From Methylococcaceae bacterium (GTDB lineage Bacteria > Pseudomonadota > Gammaproteobacteria > Methylococcales > Methylomonadaceae): DNA of 6,874 bases. A program made the position numbers and the translations under genes. Under the pieces are notes generated by a model. The model was not told where the DNA came from. It ran no database searches and saw nothing but the letters and a program-made list of their open reading frames with translations. Position 1 is the first letter of the stretch. Every line of letters starts with the position of its first letter. Positions 1 through 5,792 of the stretch are shown here, piece by piece. The stretch lies in NCBI GenBank assembly GCA_013138855.1, contig WTBX01000260.1, positions 1-6,874 of the forward strand, written 5' to 3'.

Positions 1-42
1 AAGCCCAAGCAAGGTTAGCAAAAGCCCAAGCAAGGTTAGCAG
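1..42 (+). repeat. 21-bp tandem repeat, two near-identical copies
   Basis: Units 1-21 and 22-42 differ only at the last base. A third, diverged unit follows at 43-63. The 21-bp period equals seven codons, matching the heptads AQARLAK and AQARLAE in the open frame, so this is a coding repeat that adds coiled-coil heptads. The array may extend beyond the left edge. Confidence 0.85.
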
Positions 43-152
43 AACTCCAAGCAGATAGAGAAAATTATAGAGAAGCAAGTAGAATCGAAAGAGAAACACA
101 AAAATCACTGGAATCTTGTCTGGTTCCCACGCGCTGCGTGGTAACCGAGTAG
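3..152 (+). CDS. C-terminal end of a coiled-coil protein (5' end outside window)
   Basis: The frame is open from the window edge to a TAG at 150-152 and has no start here, so this is a 3' fragment of about 49 residues. The visible protein falls into heptads (AQARLAK, AQARLAE, LQADREN, YREASRI, ERETQKS), with charged positions and a repeating Ala/Leu pattern that suggest a coiled coil. The first two heptads come from a nearly perfect 21-bp tandem repeat. The last ten or so codons (from about 122) lie inside the palindromic element, so the natural C-terminus may have been replaced. Tails of this kind occur on many proteins, including some Uma2-family nucleases of cyanobacteria and sulfur bacteria, but nothing here identifies the family. 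Function unknown. Confidence 0.5.
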   Translation, partial: AQARLAKAQARLAELQADRENYREASRIERETQKSLESCLVPTRCVVTE

Positions 153-233
153 GGACGCGCCAGCGTCCCGAATAAGCTAATACACAGGACGCTAGCGCGT
201 CCTCACTGAATTCCCACGCAACGCGTGGGAACT
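122..233. repeat. Composite REP/BIME-like palindromic element of four hairpins
   Basis: There are four hairpins. At 122-146, GGTT/AACC plus CCACGC/GCGTGG form an imperfect stem. At 152-169, GGGACGC pairs with GCGTCCC around loop GCCA. At 186-203, AGGACGC pairs with GCGTCCT around TAGC. At 211-231, TTCCCACGC pairs with GCGTGGGAA around AAC. The outer two are one sequence type and the inner two another. The arms 122-169 and 186-233 are also inverted copies of each other: by my hand count 38 of 48 bases match without gaps, with a 16-bp spacer. No transposase gene is visible. The design resembles interspersed palindromic repeats mobilised in trans. It also forms the upstream region of the higB-like gene, where it could affect transcription or mRNA stability. 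Confidence 0.8.
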
Positions 234-241
234 AGGAAAAT

Positions 242-583
242 ATGATTACCATTGCAGAAACGGAATCTTTTCAAAAGAAAATTGTTAAATTACTTTCTGT
301 TGAAGATAAAAATGATTTGATTGCTTATTTATCAGAACATCCCAATGCAGGCGATTTAATTCAAGGTACAGGCGGTATTAGAAAACTTAGATGGGCAACA
401 GCAACAAAAGGAAAAAGCGGGGGAGTCAGAATTATTTATTATTTTCATAGTGAAATAATGCCCGTTTACCTTTTAGCAGCCTTTGGGAAAAATGAAAAAG
501 CAAATATTTCTGCCGCAGAAAAACAACTTCTATCAAAAGCAGTTGAAGAATTAGTCAGTTATTGGAGACAACGAAATGGGTAA
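242..583 (+). CDS. higB: HigB/RelE-family toxin of a type II toxin-antitoxin module
   Basis: This 113-residue protein has the hallmark blocks of the HigB-2-like branch of the RelE/ParE toxins: GTGGIRKLRW at 42-51, GKSGGVRIIYYF at 57-68, and LLAAFGKNEKANIS at 77-90. Members of this family are mRNA interferases that cut mRNA in the ribosome; the basic residues in these blocks fit RNA binding. The ATG at 242 has a short AGGA at 234-237, only four bases upstream, so initiation may be modest. The toxin comes first, which is the usual order for HigBA, and its last eight bases overlap the start of the antitoxin gene. No truncation is seen, so it is probably functional. The gene symbol is by family resemblance only. 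Confidence 0.85.
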   Translation: MITIAETESFQKKIVKLLSVEDKNDLIAYLSEHPNAGDLIQGTGGIRKLRWATATKGKSGGVRIIYYFHSEIMPVYLLAAFGKNEKANISAAEKQLLSKAVEELVSYWRQRNG

Positions 584-863
584 CGCATTCGGTGAAATAT
601 CCGCAGGTCTTTCAGAGGCTATAGAACATGCTAAAGGCAACACGACAAATGTGGTTGAACATAAACCAGAATGGATAAATGTTAAAGAAATTCGCCAAAA
701 AACAGGCATGAATCAACAAAAATTCTGTACCTTATTAGGTGTTTCAATAACAACATTGCGCTATTGGGAACAAGGACTGCATTACCCAAGAGGAGCAGCA
801 AAAATGTTGCTTAAAGTGTTACAACATAATCCAAATGCTGTAATTAATGCTATACAAGAATAA
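576..863 (+). CDS. higA: Xre-family HTH antitoxin (HigA/NadS-like) paired with the upstream toxin
   Basis: This 95-residue protein has a Xre/Cro-type helix-turn-helix at about residues 36-70. The putative recognition helix is around SITTLRYWEQG (57-67), followed by a basic-hydrophobic C-terminal helix. In the HigA/NadS family the protein binds and neutralises the toxin and represses its own operon through the HTH. The ATG at 576 overlaps the toxin stop (ATGGGTAA, 576-583). A GGAG at 564-567, eight bases upstream, supports this start and translational coupling. The N-terminal ~30 residues lack a clear fold and may be the toxin-binding part, although that is inference. No operator was found in the promoter region, which is occupied by the palindromic element. 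Confidence 0.85.
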   Translation: MGNAFGEISAGLSEAIEHAKGNTTNVVEHKPEWINVKEIRQKTGMNQQKFCTLLGVSITTLRYWEQGLHYPRGAAKMLLKVLQHNPNAVINAIQE

Positions 864-948
864 AAGAGCGGAATATGAAATTAAACGTATTTAGCCAAAA
901 AAGAAGTCATAAAAAGTAAAGCCATTGTTTATATAGGAGATATTGAAT

Positions 949-1275
949 ATGAAATCATTTAGTATTAATAATTTACATGAACATCCAAACGCATTAGCGC
1001 AACAAGCTGATTTAGGGAATCTAGCGTTATTGACAGACAACGGGCAACCTTTATTTATTAGTGTTCCATTTAATTCAGCTTTATTAACGCATGGTTTACA
1101 ACTTACATTAGCCGTCAAATTATTTAAAGAACATGATATTAGCCTAGGAAAAGCGGCTGAACTCGCCAAAATGAACCTTGCCGAGTTTAGCGAATATGTG
1201 AGTGAATTAGGAATTGCGGTTGTTGATTTTAACGAAGATGAATTAGATGAAGAGTTGCACTATTTAGCTTCATGA
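949..1275 (+). CDS. Antitoxin with Phd/YefM-like N-terminus and UPF0175 C-terminus
   Basis: The start is ATG at 949, because AGGAGA (935-940) lies eight bases upstream; the in-frame TTG at 943 is too close. The product has 108 residues. Residues 1-48 follow the Phd/YefM pattern (short strand, helix, then LALLTDNGQPLFISVPF at 25-41), a DNA-binding and dimerising fold. Residues 53-104 match UPF0175 (ISLGKAAELAKM at 64-75, then GIAVVDFNEDELDEEL at 88-103). UPF0175 proteins are commonly found beside PIN or DUF3368 toxins and are predicted antitoxins. The stop overlaps the next start by four bases (ATGA, 1272-1275), as expected for an antitoxin-toxin pair. The acidic tail could contact the PIN active site, but that is inference. 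Confidence 0.85.
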   Translation: MKSFSINNLHEHPNALAQQADLGNLALLTDNGQPLFISVPFNSALLTHGLQLTLAVKLFKEHDISLGKAAELAKMNLAEFSEYVSELGIAVVDFNEDELDEELHYLAS

Positions 1276-1772
1276 AAAAAATTATAGTTTCAGATGCCAG
1301 TCCTTTAATTGCATTGGCAAAGTTAGATTGTCTCGATTTATTGTTAAATATTTTTTCCGAAATTCACATTCCAGAGGCGGTTTATCTTGAAGCGGCTTAT
1401 GATAAACGCCGCGAAGATGCAAAAAGAATTGATTGTTTTATAAAGCAGCATGTGATTGTGCATGAAAATAAAACAAACAATGATTATAGGCTTTTTAGAA
1501 ATGTATTAGATGAAGGCGAATCACAAGCACTCTCTTTAGCAACAGAATTGAATTGTGCCATTTTGATTGATGAACATTTAGGCAGACAAATTGCTAAACG
1601 GCATTCGCTTGTTGTTATCGGAGTCATGGGTGTTTTGTTACAAGCTAAAATGAATAAAAAAATTCTTGTGATTCGACCATTAATAGAACAGCTACTACAA
1701 AATGATTATCGTTTATCCGATAAGGTTATTAATATTGTTTTGCATAAAGCTGGTGAATACCTTGAAAAATAA
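1272..1772 (+). CDS. DUF3368-type PIN-domain toxin (predicted ribonuclease)
   Basis: This 166-residue protein opens with IVSDASPLIALAKL (5-18), the characteristic first strand and helix of DUF3368 PIN proteins. It continues with DEGESQALSLA (80-90) and AILIDEHLGRQIAKR (96-110), then VIGVMGVLLQAK. The expected metal-binding acids are D8, E83 and D100, all present, so the nuclease site looks intact. PIN toxins of this kind act as Mg2+-dependent RNases; the RNA target is unknown here. The start overlaps the antitoxin stop by four bases, so translation is coupled. The C-terminal region (LIEQLLQNDYRLSDKVINIVLHKAGE) has the usual helical end of the family, so the protein is full length. Confidence in the family is high, in activity moderate. 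Confidence 0.88.
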   Translation: MKKIIVSDASPLIALAKLDCLDLLLNIFSEIHIPEAVYLEAAYDKRREDAKRIDCFIKQHVIVHENKTNNDYRLFRNVLDEGESQALSLATELNCAILIDEHLGRQIAKRHSLVVIGVMGVLLQAKMNKKILVIRPLIEQLLQNDYRLSDKVINIVLHKAGEYLEK

Positions 1773-1781
1773 AAGCCACAA

Positions 1782-1840
1782 GCGGTATTAGAAAGCTTAG
1801 ATGGGCAATAATGGTGTTATCATTTTTACAATGAAATAAG
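1782..1840 (+). pseudogene. Scrap of a second higB/RelE-like toxin gene
   Basis: Positions 1782-1810 match 372-400 inside the higB-like gene at 27 of 29 bases and would encode the same GGIRKLRWA block. About 30 bases that follow in the intact gene are missing. The sequence then resumes, in another frame, with codons for YHFYNEI (ending near 1838), comparable to YYFHSEI of the intact toxin. There is no start, the frame is broken, and neither end of the gene remains, so this is a relic rather than a gene. The closest source is a HigB paralogue, not necessarily the copy at 242. Confidence 0.65.
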
Positions 1841-1849
1841 GAGGATAAA

Positions 1850-2126
1850 ATGCCTTATTCTGGATTTAAACTTAAAGAACTCAAGCGACAATTTAATTTA
1901 GAAGAAAAAGGGATTAATATTTTCCAATACGTTCCCGCTTTATCGTCTAGTGACTGGTTAAAAAAACCCTTACATTAGGCTTAAAAATGCCGCTGTTATC
2001 AGAAAAATCCCGCTCAGAACGGATTGTTTCCCCTTATTATTTGATTTATGGGAACAAAATAACGAAAGTTTTGGTATTTATTCAGGCTTCAACTTAGAAG
2101 TTGATAAAGAACAAAACTTAAACTAG
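1850..2126 (+). pseudogene. Frameshifted and truncated gene, nuclease-like hypothetical family suspected
   Basis: An ATG at 1850 follows a strong AAGGAGG (1838-1844), but the frame stops at 1978 after 42 residues. Sensible coding continues in other frames: TLGLKMPLLSEKSRSERIVSP (frame of 1969) and then LLFDLWEQNNESFGIYSG and NLEVDKEQNLN (frame of 2034) up to a TAG at 2124-2126. Each shift equals one lost base, at a run of seven A (1960-1966) and a run of four C (2030-2033). Restored, it reads about 92 residues. The SEKxRSE and (S)GxxxxVDKEQxLN pattern recalls, from memory, an abundant hypothetical family of cyanobacteria and Beggiatoa whose longer C-terminal half has a CDF...VEAK region resembling PD-(D/E)XK nucleases. 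That half is absent here. Confidence 0.6.
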
Positions 2127-2130
2127 GCAT

Positions 2131-2158
2131 TTTACAAAACATTATTAAAAGTTATAAC
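2131..2158 (+). promoter_or_regulatory. Probable sigma-70 promoter of ndk
   Basis: TTTACA (2131-2136) and TATAAC (2153-2158) are separated by 16 bp; each differs from consensus at one position. The site lies about 50 bp upstream of the ndk ATG and has no coding sequence between. It is the best promoter match ahead of the ndk-rlmN-pilW group. The -10 box sits inside a 20-bp palindrome (2145-2164), which could allow repression. Confidence 0.55.
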
Positions 2159-2164
2159 TTTTAA
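2145..2164. promoter_or_regulatory. 20-bp perfect palindrome over the ndk -10 box, candidate operator
   Basis: The arms TTAAAAGTTA and TAACTTTTAA are exact reverse complements with no spacer. The palindrome covers the proposed -10 hexamer TATAAC and the likely transcription start, the usual place for a repressor site. Its high AT content makes it a poor terminator and increases the odds of chance symmetry. No regulator is identified. Confidence 0.4.
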
Positions 2165-2208
2165 ATAGAACACAACATTTTATTAACATTATCCATTAGG
2201 AGTAAAAC

Positions 2209-2640
2209 ATGGCTTTAGAACGCACTTTTTCAATTATCAAACCTGACGCAGTGGCTAAAAACGTAATCGGTCAAATCTACAGTCGCTTTGAAGCAAAAGG
2301 ACTACGCATCGTTGCGGCAAAAATGATTCAACTGACTCAAGAACAAGCAGAAGGTTTTTACGCAGAACATAAAGAGCGTCCTTTCTTTAATGATTTAGTT
2401 AGCTTCATGATTTCAGGTCCTGTAATGATGCAGGTTTTAGAAGGCGAAGGCGCAGTCCTTGCAAATCGTGACATCATGGGCGCTACTAACCCTAAAGATG
2501 CCGATGCTGGCACAATCCGTGCTGATTTTGCAGAGAGCATTGATGAAAATGCGGTTCACGGTTCAGATGCAACAGAGACAGCAGCAAGAGAAATTAGTTA
2601 TTTTTTCTCTGATGCAGAACTTTGTGAGCGCATCCGTTAA
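2209..2640 (+). CDS. ndk: Nucleoside diphosphate kinase
   Basis: Ndk transfers the gamma-phosphate from ATP to other nucleoside diphosphates through a phosphohistidine, keeping cytosolic NTP and dNTP pools balanced. The 143-residue length is typical of bacterial enzymes. Visible signatures are ERTFSIIKPDAV at 4-15, with the nucleotide-binding Lys11; the GPVMMQVLEGE segment at 70-80; MGATNPKDADAGTIRADF at 90-107; and the active-site stretch NAVHGSDATETAAREI with catalytic His117. The ATG is preceded by AGGAG (2198-2202) at six bases. The stop codon touches the GTG start of rlmN, so the two are very likely co-transcribed and translationally coupled, as in Pseudomonas, where the order is the same. 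Confidence 0.98.
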   Translation: MALERTFSIIKPDAVAKNVIGQIYSRFEAKGLRIVAAKMIQLTQEQAEGFYAEHKERPFFNDLVSFMISGPVMMQVLEGEGAVLANRDIMGATNPKDADAGTIRADFAESIDENAVHGSDATETAAREISYFFSDAELCERIR

Positions 2641-3714
2641 GTGTCCACTGTAAATTTATTGGACTTAGATAGAAAAGGCATGGAGGCCTTTTTTGTTTCC
2701 ATCGGCGAAAAGCCGTTTCGCGCCACTCAAGTCCTAAAATGGCTCTATCAAGAACAGGTTGATGATTTCGATGAAATGACCAATCTGAGTAAGGCTTTGC
2801 GTGCAAATTTAAAAGAAAATTGTACGATAAACGCACCAGAAATTATCACCGAACAAATTGCCTCGGATGGCACGCGCAAATGGATTATCAAAATGGATAG
2901 TGATAATCGTGTTGAATGTGTCTTCATTCCCGAAGAAAAACGCGGCACACTTTGCGTTTCTTCCCAAGTCGGTTGTGCTTTAGCTTGCACGTTTTGCTCA
3001 ACTGGCCAACAAGGTTTTAATCGTAATCTAAAAACGTCTGAAATTATCGGACAACTTTATGCCGCTCAAAATCGCTTAGGTGATGAGAAAAAAATCACCA
3101 ATGTAGTGATGATGGGCATGGGCGAACCTTTATTAAATTTTGATAATGTCATCGCAGCGATGAATCTAATGATGGATGATTTTGCTTATGGTTTATCAAA
3201 ACGTCGCGTCACCATCAGTACCTCAGGGGTTGTCCCTGCGATGCACCGATTAACCGAAGCTTGCGATGTCAGCCTCGCAGTGTCTTTACACGCAGCAAAT
3301 AATGAATTGCGCGATGTCTTAGTTCCAATTAATCAAAAATACCCTTTAAACGAATTAATGGCAGCTTGTCGTGAAAATGCCAAGCTTGCACCCCGTCGCA
3401 CTGTCACCTTTGAATATGTGATGTTGGACGGAATTAATGATTCTGATGCGGATGCCAGAGCATTAATTCGCTTATTAAAAAATATACCTGCTAAACTTAA
3501 TTTAATCCCTTTTAATCCTTTTCCAAATTCAAACTATCAATGCTCATCCGATGAACGAATCGAGCGTTTTAAAACTATTTTAACGAATGCTTCTTTAGTC
3601 ACCACCGTAAGACGGACTCGTGGTGAAGACATTGATGCTGCCTGTGGGCAGTTGGTTGGAAAAGTAAAAGATAAAAGTCGCCGCCATTTAAAACTCCAGC
3701 TTGCAGGTAGCTGA
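2641..3714 (+). CDS. rlmN: Dual-specificity 23S rRNA/tRNA adenine-C2 methyltransferase RlmN
   Basis: RlmN is a radical-SAM enzyme that methylates C2 of A2503 in 23S rRNA and A37 in some tRNAs, improving decoding. In this 357-residue protein the 4Fe-4S motif CxxxCxxC is C112, C116, C119. C105 and C335 occupy the places of E. coli C118 and C355, the pair used in the methyl-cysteine mechanism; E. coli spacing is conserved. GEKPFRATQ (22-30) and MMGMGEPLLN (157-166, SAM binding) are also present. The GTG at 2641 is preferred over the internal ATG at 2680 because the upstream VNLLDLDR stretch aligns with INLLDLNR of E. coli RlmN. There is no clear Shine-Dalgarno sequence, so it probably relies on translation of ndk, whose stop it abuts. 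Confidence 0.97.
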   Translation: MSTVNLLDLDRKGMEAFFVSIGEKPFRATQVLKWLYQEQVDDFDEMTNLSKALRANLKENCTINAPEIITEQIASDGTRKWIIKMDSDNRVECVFIPEEKRGTLCVSSQVGCALACTFCSTGQQGFNRNLKTSEIIGQLYAAQNRLGDEKKITNVVMMGMGEPLLNFDNVIAAMNLMMDDFAYGLSKRRVTISTSGVVPAMHRLTEACDVSLAVSLHAANNELRDVLVPINQKYPLNELMAACRENAKLAPRRTVTFEYVMLDGINDSDADARALIRLLKNIPAKLNLIPFNPFPNSNYQCSSDERIERFKTILTNASLVTTVRRTRGEDIDAACGQLVGKVKDKSRRHLKLQLAGS

Positions 3715-3715
3715 T

Positions 3716-4453
3716 ATGAAAACTTTTATTATTCCTCTTTGTTTTATTTTCTTTTATTTAACCGCCTGTGTTCAGGTAAACCCACCTAAAAACGTTAGCT
3801 CAGAAGAAAAAGCGAAAACGTATTTGCAAATGGGTGTGCGTTATATGGAAATGGGAAAATTAAACGTCGCTAAAGAAAATTTAGAAAAAGCGTTAGATGA
3901 AGATTCGAGTAATGCCAATGTTCATAATGCTATCGCAGTTTTATATGAAAGAATCAAACGCTTTGCAGATGCAAAAAGTCATTATTTGAAAGCAATTTCT
4001 TTAGATGAAGAAAGTGCGCAGTCTAAAAATAATTATGGACGTTTTTTATGTGATCAAGGTGATTACCCAGCAGGGCTGGCGCATTTAACGGTTGCGTTAA
4101 ATATGCCGCTTAATACTCGAAAATGGTTTTCATTGACCAATGCAGGGATTTGTGAATCAAAGCAAGGGAATAAAAAACAGGCAGAAATTTATTTTAGACA
4201 GGCGTTAGAATTTAATCGAAATTACGCCCCAGCTTTATTGGAAATGCAAAAAATAAGTTATCACCACCGTAAATATATGTCTGCTAGAGCATTTTTACAG
4301 CGTTACTTAAACGTAGCACAAGAAACCGCTGAAACTTTATGGTATGCCTATCAAACTGAGCGTTCATTAAATGATCCAAAGGCAGCCGAAAACTACCGTT
4401 CTACGTTATTGAGAAGATTTCCTAATTCAGTCGAAGCCAATAAAGTTCAATAA
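3716..4453 (+). CDS. pilW: Type IV pilus biogenesis/stability lipoprotein PilW (PilF)
   Basis: The ATG at 3716 gives a 245-residue lipoprotein precursor: a hydrophobic signal (FIIPLCFIFFYLTAC) with lipobox LTAC and lipidated Cys18. An upstream in-frame TTG at 3701 would put extra residues ahead of the signal and is not favoured. The mature part is almost wholly TPR helices, roughly 33-66, 67-100, 101-133, 136-169, 170-203 and a last degenerate pair to about 238. PilW/PilF is an outer-membrane TPR pilotin needed for assembly of the PilQ secretin and for stable type IV pili. Its position after rlmN, one base past the stop, is as in Pseudomonas. It implies that the organism has type IV pili, whose other genes are outside the window. 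Confidence 0.92.
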   Translation: MKTFIIPLCFIFFYLTACVQVNPPKNVSSEEKAKTYLQMGVRYMEMGKLNVAKENLEKALDEDSSNANVHNAIAVLYERIKRFADAKSHYLKAISLDEESAQSKNNYGRFLCDQGDYPAGLAHLTVALNMPLNTRKWFSLTNAGICESKQGNKKQAEIYFRQALEFNRNYAPALLEMQKISYHHRKYMSARAFLQRYLNVAQETAETLWYAYQTERSLNDPKAAENYRSTLLRRFPNSVEANKVQ

Positions 4454-4502
4454 AGCTTAGACACTTGTTAATTCCTACACTCTATTTTTAAACTTACACG
4501 AT

Positions 4503-5792
4503 ATGGCAAAAAACAGTCAGGCGATTCAAGCGGTTCGCGGGATGCACGATGTGCTGCCCGAGCAAACTCCTTTATGGCAATATGTAGAACAGAGCATTAG
4601 AGATGTGCTTTCTGCTTACAGTTATAAAGAAATTCGCTTACCGATTGTAGAAAAAACCGAGCTATTTAAACGCTCTATTGGTGAAGTCACCGATATTGTC
4701 GAAAAAGAAATGTACACTTTCGATGATCGTAATGGTGATTCACTCACTCTGCGTCCTGAAGGTACAGCGGGTTGTTTACGAGCCTGTTTAGAGCACGGTT
4801 TACTACATAATCAAATACATAGGCTTTGGTATTTAGGCCCTATGTTTCGCCATGAAAGACCCCAAAAAGGACGCTATCGCCAATTTTATCAATTAGGCGT
4901 AGAAACTTACGGTATGGCGGGTGCAGATATTGATGCTGAAATCATCCTGTTAGGTGAGCGTTTATGGCATAAATTAGGCATTCACGATAAGTTAGAATTA
5001 CAGCTTAATTCCTTAGGAACAACAGAAGAACGCGCTGTTTATCGTGATAAATTAGTTGAATACTTTAAAGCACATATTGAACAATTAGATGAAGATAGTC
5101 TGCGCCGTTTAGAAAGTAATCCATTACGAATTTTGGATACTAAAAATCCTGCGATGAAAGCGTTGGTGGAAAATGCACCTAGTTTAATGGATTATTTAGG
5201 CGAAGACAGTAAGTCTCACTTTCAAACATTGACCGATAGTTTAGATGCTTTAGGGGTAAAATATCGTTTAAATACTCGTTTAGTGCGTGGTTTAGATTAT
5301 TACGGTAAAACTGTTTTTGAATGGGTCACAGACGAGCTAGGCGCACAAGGAACAGTCTGTGCGGGTGGACGTTATGATGGACTTATCGAGCAATTAGGTG
5401 GCAAAAATAATCACGCGATTGGTTTTGCTTTAGGGATGGAACGCTTACTTTCTTTAGTCGAATTGTTAAGTGATGTATCTGTTGCGCGTACTGTTGATGT
5501 TTATATGATACGCGTAGGTAGTGAGGCTGAAAAACAAGGTTTAATTTTTGCTGAACAGGTTCGTGACCAAATTCCACCGCTTAAATTGCAAGTGAATTGC
5601 AACGCGGGTAGTTTTAAAAGCCAATTTAAAAAAGCTGATAAAAGCGGTGCGCCATTTGCAATTATTATTGGTGAAGATGAAGCTGAGAATAAAAATGTTT
5701 CGGTTAAATTTTTACGCGAACAGCAACCTCAGCAAACATTGTCTTATACGGCTGCGATTGAGTTTTTACAAACACAGATAGGAGTTCAATAG
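4503..5792 (+). CDS. hisS: Histidyl-tRNA synthetase
   Basis: This cytosolic class II synthetase charges tRNA-His. The 429-residue length is normal. Visible landmarks are QAVRGMHDVLPE at 9-20; TLRPEGTAG at 82-90, which contacts histidine and ATP; motif 2 at 115-131 (FRHERPQKGRYRQF); the HisA block LVRGLDYYG at 260-268 with catalytic Arg262; the HisB block AGGRYDGLIEQLGG at 287-300; and motif 3 AIGFALGMERLL at 305-316. The remainder is the anticodon-binding domain. The ATG has no obvious Shine-Dalgarno sequence in the 49-bp gap after pilW, and I see only a weak promoter there (TTAGAC 4457-4462, TCTATT 4481-4486, 18-bp spacing). Genes rodZ and ispG, which precede hisS in relatives, are missing. 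Confidence 0.98.
   Translation: MAKNSQAIQAVRGMHDVLPEQTPLWQYVEQSIRDVLSAYSYKEIRLPIVEKTELFKRSIGEVTDIVEKEMYTFDDRNGDSLTLRPEGTAGCLRACLEHGLLHNQIHRLWYLGPMFRHERPQKGRYRQFYQLGVETYGMAGADIDAEIILLGERLWHKLGIHDKLELQLNSLGTTEERAVYRDKLVEYFKAHIEQLDEDSLRRLESNPLRILDTKNPAMKALVENAPSLMDYLGEDSKSHFQTLTDSLDALGVKYRLNTRLVRGLDYYGKTVFEWVTDELGAQGTVCAGGRYDGLIEQLGGKNNHAIGFALGMERLLSLVELLSDVSVARTVDVYMIRVGSEAEKQGLIFAEQVRDQIPPLKLQVNCNAGSFKSQFKKADKSGAPFAIIIGEDEAENKNVSVKFLREQQPQQTLSYTAAIEFLQTQIGVQ

Noticed and set aside
122..233. Clustered short repeats considered as a CRISPR array
   Set aside because: Repeats are palindromic hairpins of two types in inverted order with unequal short gaps, without constant direct repeats or spacers.
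122..233. Hairpin cluster considered as a rho-independent terminator or a tRNA-like structure
   Set aside because: No T-run follows any of the stems and no cloverleaf or CCA end can be drawn.
875..919. 14-codon frame (MKLNVFSQKRSHKK) between the two TA modules
   Set aside because: No convincing ribosome binding site, no recognised family, and a length easily reached by chance.
930..935. TATATA as a -10 box for the UPF0175/PIN operon
   Set aside because: A transcript from it would begin at or beyond the ribosome binding site at 935-940, and no -35 box is present.
891..1169. Minus-strand frame of 92 codons opposite the UPF0175 antitoxin
   Set aside because: It lies across a confidently assigned gene and its translation shows no family pattern.
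2680..2682. Internal ATG as the rlmN start
   Set aside because: It would remove the conserved NLLDLDR stretch found in RlmN proteins.
2594..2836. Minus-strand frames under ndk and rlmN
   Set aside because: Shadows of highly conserved genes; no start signals.
3701..3715. TTG at 3701 as the start of PilW
   Set aside because: It would overlap rlmN and place five residues ahead of an already normal lipoprotein signal; ATG at 3716 fits better.
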